This document shows, piece by piece, positions 11,342 to 22,107 of a DNA stretch of 64,000 nt. This DNA comes from Schizochytrium sp. CCTCC M209059. Taxonomy: Eukaryota > Sar > Bigyra > Thraustochytrida > Thraustochytriidae. Position 1 is the stretch's first letter, and every line of letters begins with the position of its first letter. The notes under the pieces were generated by a model. The model did no database searches, was not told where the DNA came from, and saw only the letters and a program-made list of their open reading frames with translations. The position numbers and the translations under genes were made by a program. Where the stretch lies: contig KN805393.1 in assembly GCA_000818945.1 (NCBI GenBank), forward strand, positions 342,332 through 406,331, read 5' to 3'.

Positions 11342-13057
11342 ATGAGCACGGAGACGATGCCCAACGCAGCGGCAGCAGCAGCCGCTGACAAGGAGAACCT
11401 GGCGCAGACCGAGACCGCCGCGGCGACCAAGGACGAGGCCGAGGCGCCACCAGCGCCCGCGGCCGAAGAGGAGCAGGGCGAGCAGGCCAAGGAGACGAGC
11501 GAGGAAGAAACCGAAGACGCCGCCGACGCGGAAGCCGCGGCCGCCGCCGAAAAGGAAGAGCGCGAGGCCCGCGCGGCAGAACTCAAAGATGATGGCAACG
11601 ACAAGTATCGCGCCAAGGACTACTATGGCGCGCTGACCTCATACAAGGCGGCCATCGAGGCCGACCCAGAAAACGCAGCCTTGTACAACAATTGCGCCGC
11701 GGCAGAAATGATGTTGCAGCAACACGCCAAGGCCGTGGCGAGCCTTCGTAAATGCCTCGAGCTGGACCCGGGCAACGTCAAGGCCATGGTGCGTCTGGGC
11801 AAGGCGTACATTAAGCGCGGTCAGTCTGACGAGGCTGTGAGCGTGCTGGATCAGGCGCTGGCCAAGGATCCAACCAACAATGCCGCCATCACGGAGCGTC
11901 GGGAGGCTGAGCTCCTCAAGCAGCGTCTCATCTCTGCACGCACCGCGCTGCAAAAGGGCGAGTTCCAGCGCGCGCTAGCGCTCGCCCAGGCCGGAACGCG
12001 TCAGGCACCCGAGAGCCGCGAGCTCGGACTCATTCGTGTCAAGGGCCTGATTGCCGCGGGGGATTTTGACCAGGCGTACTCGCTGACCACCAAGCTGATG
12101 CGCGAGGACCAGAACGACTCGGAGCTCCTCATGTGTCGCGCCAAGTGTCTGTACTTTCAGGAGAATTTTGCCAACGCCATTCGTCACTTGCAGCAGGCCT
12201 TGCAGCTGGATCCGGACCATAAGGAGAGCCAGCAGACGATCCGTAAGATTCGCAAGCTCGAGCGCCTCAAGGAGGCCGGTAACACGCACTTCAAGGCGGG
12301 CCGGCAGCAGGAGGCCATTGACGCGTACTCGTCGTGTCTCGAGGTGGACCCCGAGAACAGGGCTTTCAACGCAAAATTACACTGCAACCGCGCTGCCTCG
12401 TTGCAAAAGCTGCACAAGTTTGAGGAGGCCGTCAAGGACTGCGACGCGGCGATCCGCCTCAATCCGGACTATGGCAAGGCTTACATGCGTCGCGCAGCGT
12501 GCCTGCGTGGTCTCGGCGGCAAGGAGAACATTCAGCAGGCGCTCAATAGCTATGGCGAGGCCGAGCGCATTCTCGGCCGATCCCGGGAGCTGCAGCAGAA
12601 CATGCGCGACGCCAAGCTCGAGCTGAAAAAGGCCGCGCGTAAGGACTATTACAAAATTCTCGAGCTGCCAAACAAGGAAAACAGCTCGGAGGCGGAGATC
12701 AAAAAGGCGTATAAGAAGGCCGCGCTCAAGTGGCACCCGGATCGCCATGCCGGCAAGACGGAAGAGGAGCAAAAGAAGGCCGAGGATAACTTTAAGGACG
12801 TCGGCGAGGCCTACGAAGTGCTTTCTGACTCGGACAAAAAGTACAAGTACGACCAGGGCATGTCGCTGGAGGAGATTGAGCAGGGCGGCCCGATGGGCGG
12901 GCAAGATCCCAATGAAATCTTCCAGATGTTCTTTGGCGGTGGCGGCGGCGGCATGGGTGGCATGGGTGGCATGGGCGGCATGGGCGGCATGGGTGGCATG
13001 GGCGGCGGCGGTTTCCATGGACACCCCGGCTTTGGTGGTCGTGGCGGCTTTTACTAA
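11342..13057 (+). CDS. TPR and J-domain co-chaperone (DNAJC7/TPR2-like)
   Basis: 571-residue protein with an acidic Ala/Glu N-terminus (about 1-78), two blocks of tetratricopeptide repeats (about 81-190 and 300-420) and a J domain near 433-500. The J domain contains the HPD tripeptide at 465-467, so it can stimulate Hsp70 ATPase. The C-terminus is a run of Gly-Gly-Met repeats ending in a Gly/Phe-rich tail. This TPR-TPR-J order is that of DNAJC7, which binds both Hsp70 and Hsp90 through its TPRs and recycles substrates between them in the cytosol. The ATG at 11342 is chosen because the open frame upstream is Arg-rich low-complexity DNA carrying promoter-like repeats; the frame is open from 10892. 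Confidence 0.92.
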   Translation: MSTETMPNAAAAAAADKENLAQTETAAATKDEAEAPPAPAAEEEQGEQAKETSEEETEDAADAEAAAAAEKEEREARAAELKDDGNDKYRAKDYYGALTSYKAAIEADPENAALYNNCAAAEMMLQQHAKAVASLRKCLELDPGNVKAMVRLGKAYIKRGQSDEAVSVLDQALAKDPTNNAAITERREAELLKQRLISARTALQKGEFQRALALAQAGTRQAPESRELGLIRVKGLIAAGDFDQAYSLTTKLMREDQNDSELLMCRAKCLYFQENFANAIRHLQQALQLDPDHKESQQTIRKIRKLERLKEAGNTHFKAGRQQEAIDAYSSCLEVDPENRAFNAKLHCNRAASLQKLHKFEEAVKDCDAAIRLNPDYGKAYMRRAACLRGLGGKENIQQALNSYGEAERILGRSRELQQNMRDAKLELKKAARKDYYKILELPNKENSSEAEIKKAYKKAALKWHPDRHAGKTEEEQKKAEDNFKDVGEAYEVLSDSDKKYKYDQGMSLEEIEQGGPMGGQDPNEIFQMFFGGGGGGMGGMGGMGGMGGMGGMGGGGFHGHPGFGGRGGFY

Positions 13058-14115
13058 TGGCTAGACCCGTGAAAAGAAGATTATTGTGCAGCTACATACT
13101 CGGTCCTTGGTTGTTGTGTTTTCCCACTTCTGCCTGTCTGTCTGTCTGTCTGCCTGTCTGCCTACCTGGCTTGCATGGATTGAATGAACTGACTAGACAG
13201 GGCAGAACAATGTACAATTGCACCAAAAGTCGAGGGATTTTTTTAAAGGAAGTGGGCCTACTTCGCTTGAATGTACGTACCTTTGCAGATCTTTGGCGTC
13301 AAGCGCGAGCTCTGCAAGGTCATTTATTCAACGACTGCAGGGAGACAGTCGTCAGAAAACGGGTGCAAATCCGAGCCCCAAGCGCTTGGACTTGTGATCT
13401 GACGGCAAGATGTGGTGCAAGGTTGAGAGCACCTTACGTCGCATAGACAGAGAATCAAACAAATTTCTTCGGATACGAGATAAATGATTTCCTCACGATC
13501 TTGAGCTCATCAGAAGCCTTTTACAGGCTCAATAGCTTGCTTGCGCGCCCTACGTCAAATAAAATCAAGGTTCTCAGAACTATTGAGCACGATCCTTTTC
13601 GTGGTGCCACGTTTCCGTGAAAATGCCTAGCCGTGTGGAGCCATTGGGAAGTGGACTGTGAGATGGATTCTGATTAGTGCTGATTGGCTACGGATGAACC
13701 GGATCTGCTCGTGAAGGGACTGCTCCGTCTCGGCGCCGGGTCCGAGGCTTGAATAAAAGATGAACAGTGGAGCTGGTGAGAAGCACGGGCCCTTTGTGAG
13801 GCTTTGTAGCTAGGAGATGGTCAGTGCTGAAAGATTGTAGTCTGCCCTCACCTAGCACACTGATCGCTGTAAAGGCTTCAGATGAGACTTGCCATAGGCG
13901 ACAGCTTGACGCTGTCTCGTCCATGTCGAGCAGCCGTGGTGGCGTGATTCTTCATCCTCGATTGGACTGCACTCAGCATGCGCTCCCTGAATCTTGTCGG
14001 TGAGAGCGGCAAATTATCCTAAGAGCGAGATACGCTGTATCACTTTCGAGTCGCCAGGGCTCAAGGCCATACCTTCCTGAATCGAAAACACGGCCCGGAG
14101 CGCAAAAAACGCGTC
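13058..14115. other. non-coding stretch
   Basis: J-protein 3' flank with a short CTGT run near 13136-13156, then about 900 bp in which I see no credible gene, RNA or repeat. Confidence 0.5.
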
Positions 14116-15642
14116 TTAATCAGGCGGAACAAGTCCTGGCAGAACGCTGCCCTGGAGGTGATTGAGCTCCTCGTATGTCTGCGCTTTGTGCAGCAGTTTG
14201 CGATTCTCGGCCTTGGCGTTGAGTGGCACCGTCTTCAAAAAGCACCACCGACCCTCGACGTCAACGTTATCCATGCCAAGTCCGGGGCTGCACAGCACCT
14301 CCATACCACCTTCGTGCTTGATCCAGTACCGCTCTCCGAGCTCGAGCTCGCCTTCATTGGCAACAAGATTAAGCACCTGCCCGTAAAGGGTCTGCACGTC
14401 TTGCTCGTACACGACTTGCACGTCGAGAACATCATCTGGGCCGTCGTCGTTTCATCTCTACCCTGCTGAGGGACGTCATCGAATCGCGCGTCTTCATCAG
14501 CAAGCACTCTGTACGTTCGGACAATGAAACTATTTTCAGAATGGCTATCGCGGCTGGCGACGGACGTGCTCACGTAGAACGAGCGCATGGAAGAGCAAAG
14601 TCGCGTGTTCCAGAGCCATGCCGTTTGGGTTGCAGTAATTGTCGTCTTGTGCATGGCAGTAGGCGTTGGTAACGTGTTGACGCAAACTGTGTTTGTGGGA
14701 AATAACGTCAAAGATGATTCGTATAAACGTAAAAGAAATCTCCCCTTCGTCTGGTGTTAAGGTGGCGGCAAGCTCCTCATGACGGGCATTGTTTATAAGT
14801 AACGTAGACGGCGCGACGAACGTTAGCGAAGCGCGCGAAGAAGGTTTTGTAGCTGTTGATGAGCATTTCGAACTTGCATTCAGACATTCCCATCACCAAG
14901 TAAACGACGAGGTCTCCCAAAGGGTCTGCGACAGTCAGCCAAATACGGTTCCGTCGGAAGCCAGAGCGAGCGCTGGTGCGTCCACGAGCTTCGCTCGTCC
15001 GTTCCCGCGCGGCGACAGGAAGAGCAACGTATGCCACGTCACTGCCGAACCACCTATGTATGGATCGTGCTCCTTGACGGCAGTGAGAAGCCTTTTCCCT
15101 TCACGCCGAGCGTGTCGTCACGCTCGAAGAATTGAGTCAACTTGAGCGGTGCTGCGTCGCGCGCTCCATGCAAGAGTGACTTTGGCTGCAAGCTTCTCCT
15201 TGTCCCACTCCTTTACGCTGCGAGCTCCCCGTCCGGTACAGGCACCCGGACCGCACGGCACTGTTTCGTCTGCAATCTATTGACCAGTGGGACCCCACTC
15301 TTCATTGCCAGTCTCGCTTTTATCTGTCTCTGGCAAGGCAGCCTTGTACGTTTGCGCGGCGTCGGCGCCACCCACGATGTCCCAGTATCGTCGGCGTCTA
15401 CCTTACATCGAGGCTGCGCCGGCCGGGCAGTACGCAAGGAGAGCGCCTCTGTCTGGGTAGTTTGCGAAAACCCCGGCTCGTGAAACACGCATGCCATATC
15501 TACCTATCTTCTTGACGAGCACCGCCTTCGCACCAACGTGGATCAAAGCATCTGGTCCCATCCAGTCCGTACCGGGCCTCGCTCGCTCGCGCCGCCCCAT
15601 CCGTCCGTCCGTGCAACAACCTCCGCGCCCGAGGCAAGTCAA
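14116..15642 (-). pseudogene. frame-disrupted coding relic of an unrecognised protein
   Basis: On the minus strand, protein-like sequence runs continuously from about 15642 to a stop at 14116-14118 but jumps between frames. One frame carries TAA (15403-15405), TAG (15277-15279) and TGA (15118-15120) yet stays protein-like between them. Further stretches follow at about 15180-15090, 15090-14960, 15037-14777, 14800-14545, 14560-14440 and 14420-14116, each in a different frame. Segments such as KEWDKEKLAAKVTLAW, INNARHEELAATLTPDEGE and ELELGERYWIKHEGGMEV have normal amino acid composition, unlike the Arg/Ser-rich shadows elsewhere. Most frame changes occur within a few bases with no splice sites between, so frameshift decay fits better than introns; one 26-nt GT...AG stretch could mimic an intron. 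I do not recognise the family and cannot say whether it was a host gene or came from a mobile or viral element. Confidence 0.5.
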
Positions 15643-17037
15643 GTCCCGCCGCGCAGAGAGACGGTCTTGGCCGCCCGTCGGAGGACCCCCGACGGAACGA
15701 CCTCGCGCGCTGCCCCGGTAGCTTCACCCCACTTCTTTCCTCCCTTCCTTCCCTCGTCCCCGCTCCGCTCCGCTCTGTGCCGACTCTCGGGGATTCCCCG
15801 CTCCAGTCTGCTCTCCTTGCCCGGCGGCGAGGTTCGTTCTTGCTGCCAGACCCGGCGCAGCAGCACGCGCCTGGACAACTCGGCGCTTCCATGCATATCA
15901 GGTCGCGCCTCTTTCTATTTCAGCCTATTTCTGTTCTAGAAACTTGAAGTCGGCGGCAAGCGGTTATAGTGAGTCAGTCAGTCAGTCAGTCTATCGCGAG
16001 TGCGAACGCCAATTAAAGATATCTATAAAAATATCTATATACAGGTACAATTATTTGGGGGGTATTGGTGGATTTGATTATATAATTTCGTGCAAAAAAT
16101 AATGGCCTAGTATGAGAGAAATTTTTATGTACGGTCCACGGTACCCCCCCCTTCCAACCCCCGACTCGGGGATAGTGGGAAAGTATGTGTACGAGCATAC
16201 GTATACCCGACTCGGGCTAACTGTAGTGAAAAATTTCGGGTGTTTTTTTTTGTTTGTTTTTCTCCTTCGAATTTTGGAAAATTGCGGGACGCTGATGTTA
16301 AGTGAAGAAAAAGGAAGATGAAAAGGAATGAATGAATCGAGGAGGAGACTTTGTTATCAGTTAGAGAGAGATAGATAGATGATAGATGGTCGTCCTTTTC
16401 TGCAATGCGCTGCAGTGCAGTGTTTGCTTGCTCGCTTGCTTGCTTGATTGCTTGCTTGCTGCTCTGGGACTTGCGCCGTCCGAGCCGCCGTGCGTCGTGA
16501 GCCGCTGCCGGGGGCTGCTGGTGCTGCTGCTTGTGGTCGGTGGGTGGGGTGGTGGGCCGATGGGCCGGTCGACCTGGGCTTTTGTTCAACCCACGAGGCC
16601 GCTGCTTGCTGGCTTGCGGGCGCGCGCGCATGCCGTGCTGCGCCCTGCGCTGCGGCCCTGGCGCAAGCAAAGCACGGACTTCAAGTGGCGGGGCAGGAAG
16701 GAGGTCCCGCGCTCTCGGGGTACTATACTACTACTACTACTCTCTCTCTTCTCTGCCTCATTTCTCTAGTTTCCCGTTCAATGGCAGCAGCTATAGACAT
16801 GCAGGCGCGCAGAGGTTGTGAGCGCCAACGTGATTCGGCGTCTCGCCGTCGCCGTCTTGCCGTCGCCGTGGTTTTACAGAAGTTTAGTCAGGAAGACACT
16901 ACTTTCTACAATATCTAACTAGTTCGAGTAGCTAGACGAGATGATGCTGGTGGTGGCAAACGACGAAGCAACGCAAAGCAACGCGCGCGCGACGACGAAA
17001 GGGGAAGGGGGCCCCGCGCAGTAGGCAAAAGGTGACG
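15643..17037. other. non-coding stretch with an AT-rich island
   Basis: Contains a GTCA run (about 15971-15990), an AT-rich segment (about 16009-16140, with ATATCTATA-type words) unlike the surrounding GC-rich DNA, GATA repeats near 16370-16385, and TTGC tetramer runs near 16430-16460. No gene is supported. It ends in the upstream region of the NIF3-like gene. Confidence 0.5.
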
Positions 17038-17931
17038 ATGGCTAGCAAGGCGAAGATGACACAAGGATACAGGCGACGCCTGCAGGCCGAGCTGGAACGA
17101 CTCTTCCCGCTCAAGCTCGCGGAAACCTGGGACAACACGGGCCTCCTCGTGGACCCGGGCGCAGAGCCTGCAGAAGAGCGGAGTGGTATCTTGCTCACCA
17201 ATGACTTGACTGAAGCAGTCGTGCAAGAGGCGGTCGATCTCGACGTCGGCTTCATCTACACGTACCATCCAATGCCGTTTCGCGGCCAAAAGCGACTCAC
17301 GCAAGAGGACGCCACGCAGCGCATCGTGACCCGCTGCATCCGAGAAGACATTGTTGTTTACAGCCCCCACACAGCCTGCGACAACGCCTTTGGCGGCGTC
17401 AATGATTGGCTCGCCGCAGCTTTTGGCAGTGGTGCTCAAGTCAAGCCCGTCGTGGCATTGGAAGGCGACGGAATCGCCGCAGGCAGCGGGCGCGGCCGAC
17501 GCATTACCTTGCCCTCGAGCCGCACGCTTGGCCAAGCGATTGACGACATGAAGCACCACGCACAAGTGCCGCACGCCAGATTCGCCCCGGCCAACAAACT
17601 ATTTGAACCCGGAGTGAAGCGCGACGGCACCTCCGTCCGCGAGATCCTGGACAGCACCAGCGTAACAAGCGTCGCGGTGCAGGCTGGGTCTGGCATTTCG
17701 GTTCTTGCAAGTGTAGTCGACGTCGATCTCTGGGTCACCGGCGAGGCCTCGCACCACGATGTCCTCGCTGCCAACGCCCAGGGCGTCTCTGTTCTGCTTC
17801 TAGAGCACTCCAACAGCGAGCGTGCCTTTTTGTATACGCTGGCAGAACGACTTGCAGAAGCCTGCGATTTCGTTCCTGCACACGCTATCCACGTTTCCAA
17901 GGTCGACGCAGATCCTTTGCACGTTGTTTGA
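17038..17931 (+). CDS. NIF3-like protein (DUF34 family)
   Basis: 297-residue member of the NIF3/YbgI family, a widespread metal-binding family sometimes labelled GTP cyclohydrolase type 2-like. Its biochemical role is still unsettled. The family signatures are present in order: WDNTGLLV at residues 31-38, YHP at 76-78, VYSPHTACDN with Asp115, GEASHHD at 235-241 and HSNSE at 257-261. H77, D115, H257 and E261 match the usual dinuclear metal ligands, while the first His of the usual HHP is Tyr here. The start is ATG at 17038 (an upstream in-frame GTG at 17032 is unlikely in a eukaryote). It converges with the next gene; the stops are only 110 bp apart. Confidence 0.92.
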   Translation: MASKAKMTQGYRRRLQAELERLFPLKLAETWDNTGLLVDPGAEPAEERSGILLTNDLTEAVVQEAVDLDVGFIYTYHPMPFRGQKRLTQEDATQRIVTRCIREDIVVYSPHTACDNAFGGVNDWLAAAFGSGAQVKPVVALEGDGIAAGSGRGRRITLPSSRTLGQAIDDMKHHAQVPHARFAPANKLFEPGVKRDGTSVREILDSTSVTSVAVQAGSGISVLASVVDVDLWVTGEASHHDVLAANAQGVSVLLLEHSNSERAFLYTLAERLAEACDFVPAHAIHVSKVDADPLHVV

Positions 17932-18041
17932 AAATAAGCCATGCCAGCAGTGATAAATGTTGCTTGTCGAGAATAACGAGATCGACGACACCAAACAACA
18001 ACACATGGAGAAGGACAATCCGTCGGAACTTATTTTTACAT

Positions 18042-19265
18042 CTACTTTTGGCTCTTGCCGTTGCGGCGCGAACGTTTCGAGGCCGGGGCCCCATCTTCGC
18101 CACGTCGCTTCCGCTTACGGTCTACTGGGCGACCGAGGTGGGGGATTAGACTGAATCCATCTGCCACGGGGGCGCCAAGGCCTTCCACACACGCACGTTG
18201 GTGCTGTTTCAGCCTGCCAATGTGTTTTGCCTTTTTGGTCTCGTATTCTTTCACTCTGGTGTCAAAGTCGTCGTCCGTCTCATTATCACGCTTGTGCGGA
18301 TTGTGAATCTTCGTGAGAAGTTCCAGCTGGTGGTTCTCGAGGAGTCGTTGCTCGCTCGAGTCCTCGTTCAAGGCAGTGACGTACAACCTGAAAACTTTGC
18401 CAGAAAGCTTGCTCAAACCTTGACGTTTGAAGTCGATCTGGAGCTCGAGGAGAAGTTTGCCGTCGTGGTACTGGGCATGTTGCTTCTTTAGAAAGAAAGC
18501 AAGCTCACCGCGCTTGCCAACATACTTGAAAAGGGTTTCGGAGACCTTGACCAGCTCAATCTCCTCCCGGGTCAAAAGGCCATCCTCATTCCAGAAGAGA
18601 AGATACGCGAAAATCTTTTTCACATTCTCTCCGCAAGAAAAGAGGAACACAATCGAACGCGTGATCGCCTCGGACGTATAAACGGGACCCCATTGCAGGA
18701 ATTCCTTGAAGGGCGTCGTGACGACCTCCTGCGTGGTGCGCTGCTCCGAGAGGTCATTGGAGGGTTGGAACTTTTGTCTGAGTGCCTCAAAGACTTTCTT
18801 GCAGTGCGGACATCCCGGGCACGCGAGCTCGTTGGCGTTCAGGTCGTTGAAGTCGCCCGACAGAAAGAGGAGCTTGGTAATGACGCTGTCCAGATACATC
18901 AGCGATCTGCAGAAAGATGAAGAAGACACCGTCGGCGGCCGCGAGGTAGGGTTCTCGGCAATGCTGGGACGATTGAGAACCTCGATAACCGTATCTAAAT
19001 CCGCCCCCTCAAGTGTGCCGTCTTCTCCATCAGACAGAGGAGCAATCGAGGCGTTGTTGCTGTCGGCAAGCACGGTGTTGTTCTGAAACGTGTTTACGAC
19101 AGGCATATGCGTACCATCCTGGTCTTGGAGATCGTCCTGCAAATCACCAGAGGCAGCGCAGCAAATGTCGTCATTGGCAACATTCTCGTCGCCGGCATCC
19201 ATCTCCTGCTCAGGCCCCTCTACGCCCGGCGTCTCGTCAATGCCGTCGTGCTGGACATACTGCAT
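18042..19265 (-). CDS. uncharacterised protein with basic C-terminus
   Basis: 407 residues, not recognised. The N-terminal ~110 residues are acidic and low in structure. A short cysteine cluster (CPGCPHC) sits around residue 147-153. Residues ~175-330 look globular, with regular hydrophobic spacing and Leu-rich helices. The C-terminus is a strong bipartite-like nuclear localisation signal (KRKRR...KRSRR). A nuclear role is inferred from that signal only. The CPGCPHC motif could be half of a metal site or a redox motif, but no partner cysteines are clearly placed. Transcribed convergently with the NIF3-like gene. The ATG at 19265 is the first in-frame Met. Confidence 0.72.
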   Translation of the reverse strand: MQYVQHDGIDETPGVEGPEQEMDAGDENVANDDICCAASGDLQDDLQDQDGTHMPVVNTFQNNTVLADSNNASIAPLSDGEDGTLEGADLDTVIEVLNRPSIAENPTSRPPTVSSSSFCRSLMYLDSVITKLLFLSGDFNDLNANELACPGCPHCKKVFEALRQKFQPSNDLSEQRTTQEVVTTPFKEFLQWGPVYTSEAITRSIVFLFSCGENVKKIFAYLLFWNEDGLLTREEIELVKVSETLFKYVGKRGELAFFLKKQHAQYHDGKLLLELQIDFKRQGLSKLSGKVFRLYVTALNEDSSEQRLLENHQLELLTKIHNPHKRDNETDDDFDTRVKEYETKKAKHIGRLKQHQRACVEGLGAPVADGFSLIPHLGRPVDRKRKRRGEDGAPASKRSRRNGKSQK

Positions 19266-19652
19266 GCTTCTGGCGGCGAAGGGCGGTCTCGAGGACGTCG
19301 TGTCGTGCTTGTCTTCTTCTTTCTTTGCTTATTGAGCTGAGTTGGCGGTTTGCTCTCCTGCCGTGCCAGGTTTGCCGGCGCTCTAGCTCGCTCTGGACTT
19401 TAAGGTGCCCATCGTGCTCTGTGTCCTTGCGGTGAGGATCTCGGCGTGGCCACCAGGACAACTCGGTCTGGGCAGATCATCTTCTTTCTTTTCGCCCCTC
19501 ACACATACCCCCCCTCTCATCTCAATTCAGGAGTCTCCCGGTCATATAAGTCATATAATGGTTCGACGCCTTGTTCGAATCCGCGAAATGCAGAGCTTGA
19601 CGGAAGCTCTGCACCCATGCCTTCGGTTGTCCGTCCGTCAGTTCGGCCGGCC

Positions 19653-19718
<66 letters not shown>

Positions 19719-20234
19719 ATATCAATCACCAGCCATCAAACGATCAACCAACGCACCCATCGAGCCTGCCTCAGACCCACCCAAAGCTGTGCTGCATCGC
19801 CCGCTTGATTGCAAGAGCAGGTCAATATATCGTTAAGGTGATCAGATTGCCACCCGCCGAACGTTCTGCGACCGGCCAGGGCACATACTCGATACCCTTC
19901 GCTCCTCCCACCACCTCCTCCTACCTTTCCCGCCCGCGCGGCCCGTACATACAGCCTCGCAGCCCTGGATTTCTCTGTCCTTGACATCGATTACACGGCG
20001 ACTGACATCCAAGCTGCGGCGCTTTTGAAGTCAGTGTGCACAGTCGCTGCCGCCAGCTTCGCGACGCGAAAAGAAAAGGGGGGCACCCCAGACTTGCCAG
20101 AGATATCAGCTATGGCAGGTCGGCAAGAGGCCTGGAGTCGACACCTTTCTTTTAAATTGTTCTCCGCGGCCCCCGTGCTCGCTACCGTCCGTCCGTCCGT
20201 CCGTCCATCCGTCCGTCCGTCAGTTCGGCCGGCC

Positions 20235-20282
<48 letters not shown>

Positions 20283-20922
20283 GTATATCAATCACCAGCC
20301 ATCAAACAATCAACCAACGCACCCATCGAGCCTGCCTCAAAGCCACCCAAAGCTGCGCTGCATCGCCCGCTTGATTGCAAAGAGCAGGTCAATATATCGT
20401 TAAGGTGATCAGATTGCCACCCGCCGAACGTTCTGCGACCGGCCAGGGCACATACTCGATACCCTTCGCTCCTCCCACCACCTCCTCCTACCTTTCCCGC
20501 CCGCGCGGCCCGTACATACAGCCTCGCAGCCCTGGATTTCTCTGTCCTTGACATCGATTGCACGGCGACTGACATCCAAGCTGCGGCGCTTTTGAAGTCA
20601 GTGTGCACAGTCGCTGCCGCCAGCTTCGCGACGCGAAAAGAAAAGGGGGGCACCCCAGACTTGCCAGAGATATCAGCTATGGCAGGTCGGCAAGAGGCCT
20701 GGAGTCGACACCTTTCTTTTAAATTGTTCTCCGCGGCCCCGGTGCTCACTAGAGCGAAAAAAAAAAAGCGTGGGCCAAAAAAAAACAACAACAAAAAACC
20801 AAAAACCTAGCGCAGGCGGCAGGGAGGCGTATCGACGGCAAATCCATATCGCGGTAGTCAAGAGAGTACAAGGCAGAAGAGCAGCAAGCACGAGCGAGCG
20901 GGCGAGCGTGGAACGAAGAACC
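19266..20922. other. repeat-rich intergenic region
   Basis: Almost entirely occupied by the ~566-bp tandem duplication with CTGT microsatellites (see repeat entry). It is followed by an A-rich tract (about 20758-20805). Upstream of the duplication (19266-19628) I see only the divergent 5' flank of the gene at 19265. Confidence 0.6.
19629..20752. repeat. near-identical ~566-bp tandem duplication with CTGT microsatellites
   Basis: Unit 1 runs about 19629-20180 and unit 2 about 20188-20752. Landmark sequences after the microsatellite recur 566 bp apart (19721 and 20287) and differ at only a handful of positions, so the duplication is recent. Each unit begins with CCGT repeats and a GGCCGGCC site, continues into a CTGT array (about 19653-19718 and 20235-20284), then ~430 bp of unique sequence. 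Both units contain the same short open stretches on both strands, but no family was recognised. Unit 2 ends shortly before an A-rich tract. Confidence 0.92.
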
Positions 20923-22107
20923 ATGTATGCGCGCACTGGAGCAGAGCGTCCTGAGCGAACCGACGCATGCGAAGCGACGAGAGCACCGATCAGGACCACG
21001 CAACACCCTCACGGCACGCCGTCTATCCTTCAGCGGGGCACGACAGCGGCATCGGCGGTGCAGCCGGGCCCGGCAACGACATCGGCGATGCATTGTACGT
21101 CGACTCGACCCCGTCAGACGACGGCGCCTCCCCCCGTGCCACCGTACATGTACATCCATGCTCACTGTCAAACTCTTACCTTCTACCTGAACATTCTGGG
21201 CAGAACTGTCCATGAATACCTAGGTCTGACGAGCAGGATCGCAGGCGCCGACCTGAAGAAGCCCGCGCAGCCTGTTAAATTTCAAATACTGCTTTTCCCG
21301 AATGGACATCATGAACTCCAATATGGCAACATAGCTTCGAGGCTAAACGAGATCGGAAACCTGCAAGATCTTCATGACTTCATGGCAACCAACCGGCGTT
21401 GTTACCAGAATTTAATAAATGCGGTGTTTTGGTACGACGGGACGCGAGCTTTCTGTTATGGCATTAAGTTCCAAGCGAACGACACAATCGAGCTACGCAT
21501 TCGAATCACGAACTCCCCGCCACTGCAGGATTTCGCAGTCTCGCAAACATTGCAGCTGCAACGCAAACTTTTGAATAAAGAGAAGGAGCTGAGCACACTC
21601 CGCTCAGAAAACCAACGTCTGCGCGCTTCCCTGGATACACGTCTGCGCGCTTCCCTGGATGATGAGTCTGAGCAAACACGACAAAGCCTTGTTCGTGAAA
21701 AACTGACGCACCGTGCACGCTGTGAGGAAGCAGGACAGCGCGAGCTGCAAGCAAAGGAACTTGTCGGCATCTCCTCGGCACATTCGGAGGGCAAAGACTC
21801 ATCTGCTGCCCCTGAGCGTGTTGAGCAAACCCTCGAGCCGAAGGAACAAGCTGACCACTCGCGCGAGCACGCTACTACCGCCACGCCCGGTGCAAACGAG
21901 GAAGTCCCGGGTGTGGAGCACGAAGATGGCCTCTCTTCGAATTCTAGAAAAACCAGTGTCTCATCGCGCGGCAACGCCGACGACGAAGACCACGTCGTGA
22001 AGACGCGGAAGCGCAAGCGCGAAGAGGACGGCATAGAGTCTGATGACGAAGTTGTCTTTGTGAAGTCCAGCAAGCGCGGAGAACACGAACGCGAAGATTC
22101 TCGCTAA
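20923..22107 (+). CDS. uncharacterised coiled-coil protein with C-terminal NLS
   Basis: 394 residues from the ATG at 20923; not recognised. The first ~85 residues are low complexity (Thr/Pro/Arg) and may not be genuine: another frame (from ATG 20967) looks as protein-like there, so the true start may be MYIHAHC near 21150, or an exon junction or frameshift is missed. Residues ~90-200 form a compact globular segment with aromatic residues. After that comes a predicted coiled coil (about 215-250) containing a direct repeat RLRASLD...RLRASLD, then an acidic/Ser-rich region and a basic KTRKRKRE signal. The overall plan (globular domain, coiled coil, acid/basic tail) resembles the neighbour at 23693 in style only. 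It lies directly after the tandem repeat and A-rich tract. Confidence 0.6.
   Translation: MYARTGAERPERTDACEATRAPIRTTQHPHGTPSILQRGTTAASAVQPGPATTSAMHCTSTRPRQTTAPPPVPPYMYIHAHCQTLTFYLNILGRTVHEYLGLTSRIAGADLKKPAQPVKFQILLFPNGHHELQYGNIASRLNEIGNLQDLHDFMATNRRCYQNLINAVFWYDGTRAFCYGIKFQANDTIELRIRITNSPPLQDFAVSQTLQLQRKLLNKEKELSTLRSENQRLRASLDTRLRASLDDESEQTRQSLVREKLTHRARCEEAGQRELQAKELVGISSAHSEGKDSSAAPERVEQTLEPKEQADHSREHATTATPGANEEVPGVEHEDGLSSNSRKTSVSSRGNADDEDHVVKTRKRKREEDGIESDDEVVFVKSSKRGEHEREDSR

Noticed and set aside
13355..13385. GGGTGCAAATCCGAGCCCC resembling a tRNA T-arm
   Set aside because: T-loop consensus is broken and the upstream 50 bases do not fold into D and anticodon arms.
14429..14454. 26-nt GT...AG interval that would restore frame in the relic
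   Set aside because: Much shorter than the introns supported in this window (87 and 144 nt) and other frame breaks in the same region have no splice signals, so it is treated as part of frameshift decay.
19559..19590. tRNA T-loop-like GTTCGAATCC
   Set aside because: No acceptor stem, D-arm or anticodon arm can be built around it.
20970..20997. Possible mobile element signature near the A-rich tract (20758-20805)
   Set aside because: No reverse transcriptase, transposase, terminal inverted repeats or target-site duplication seen around the tandem repeat.
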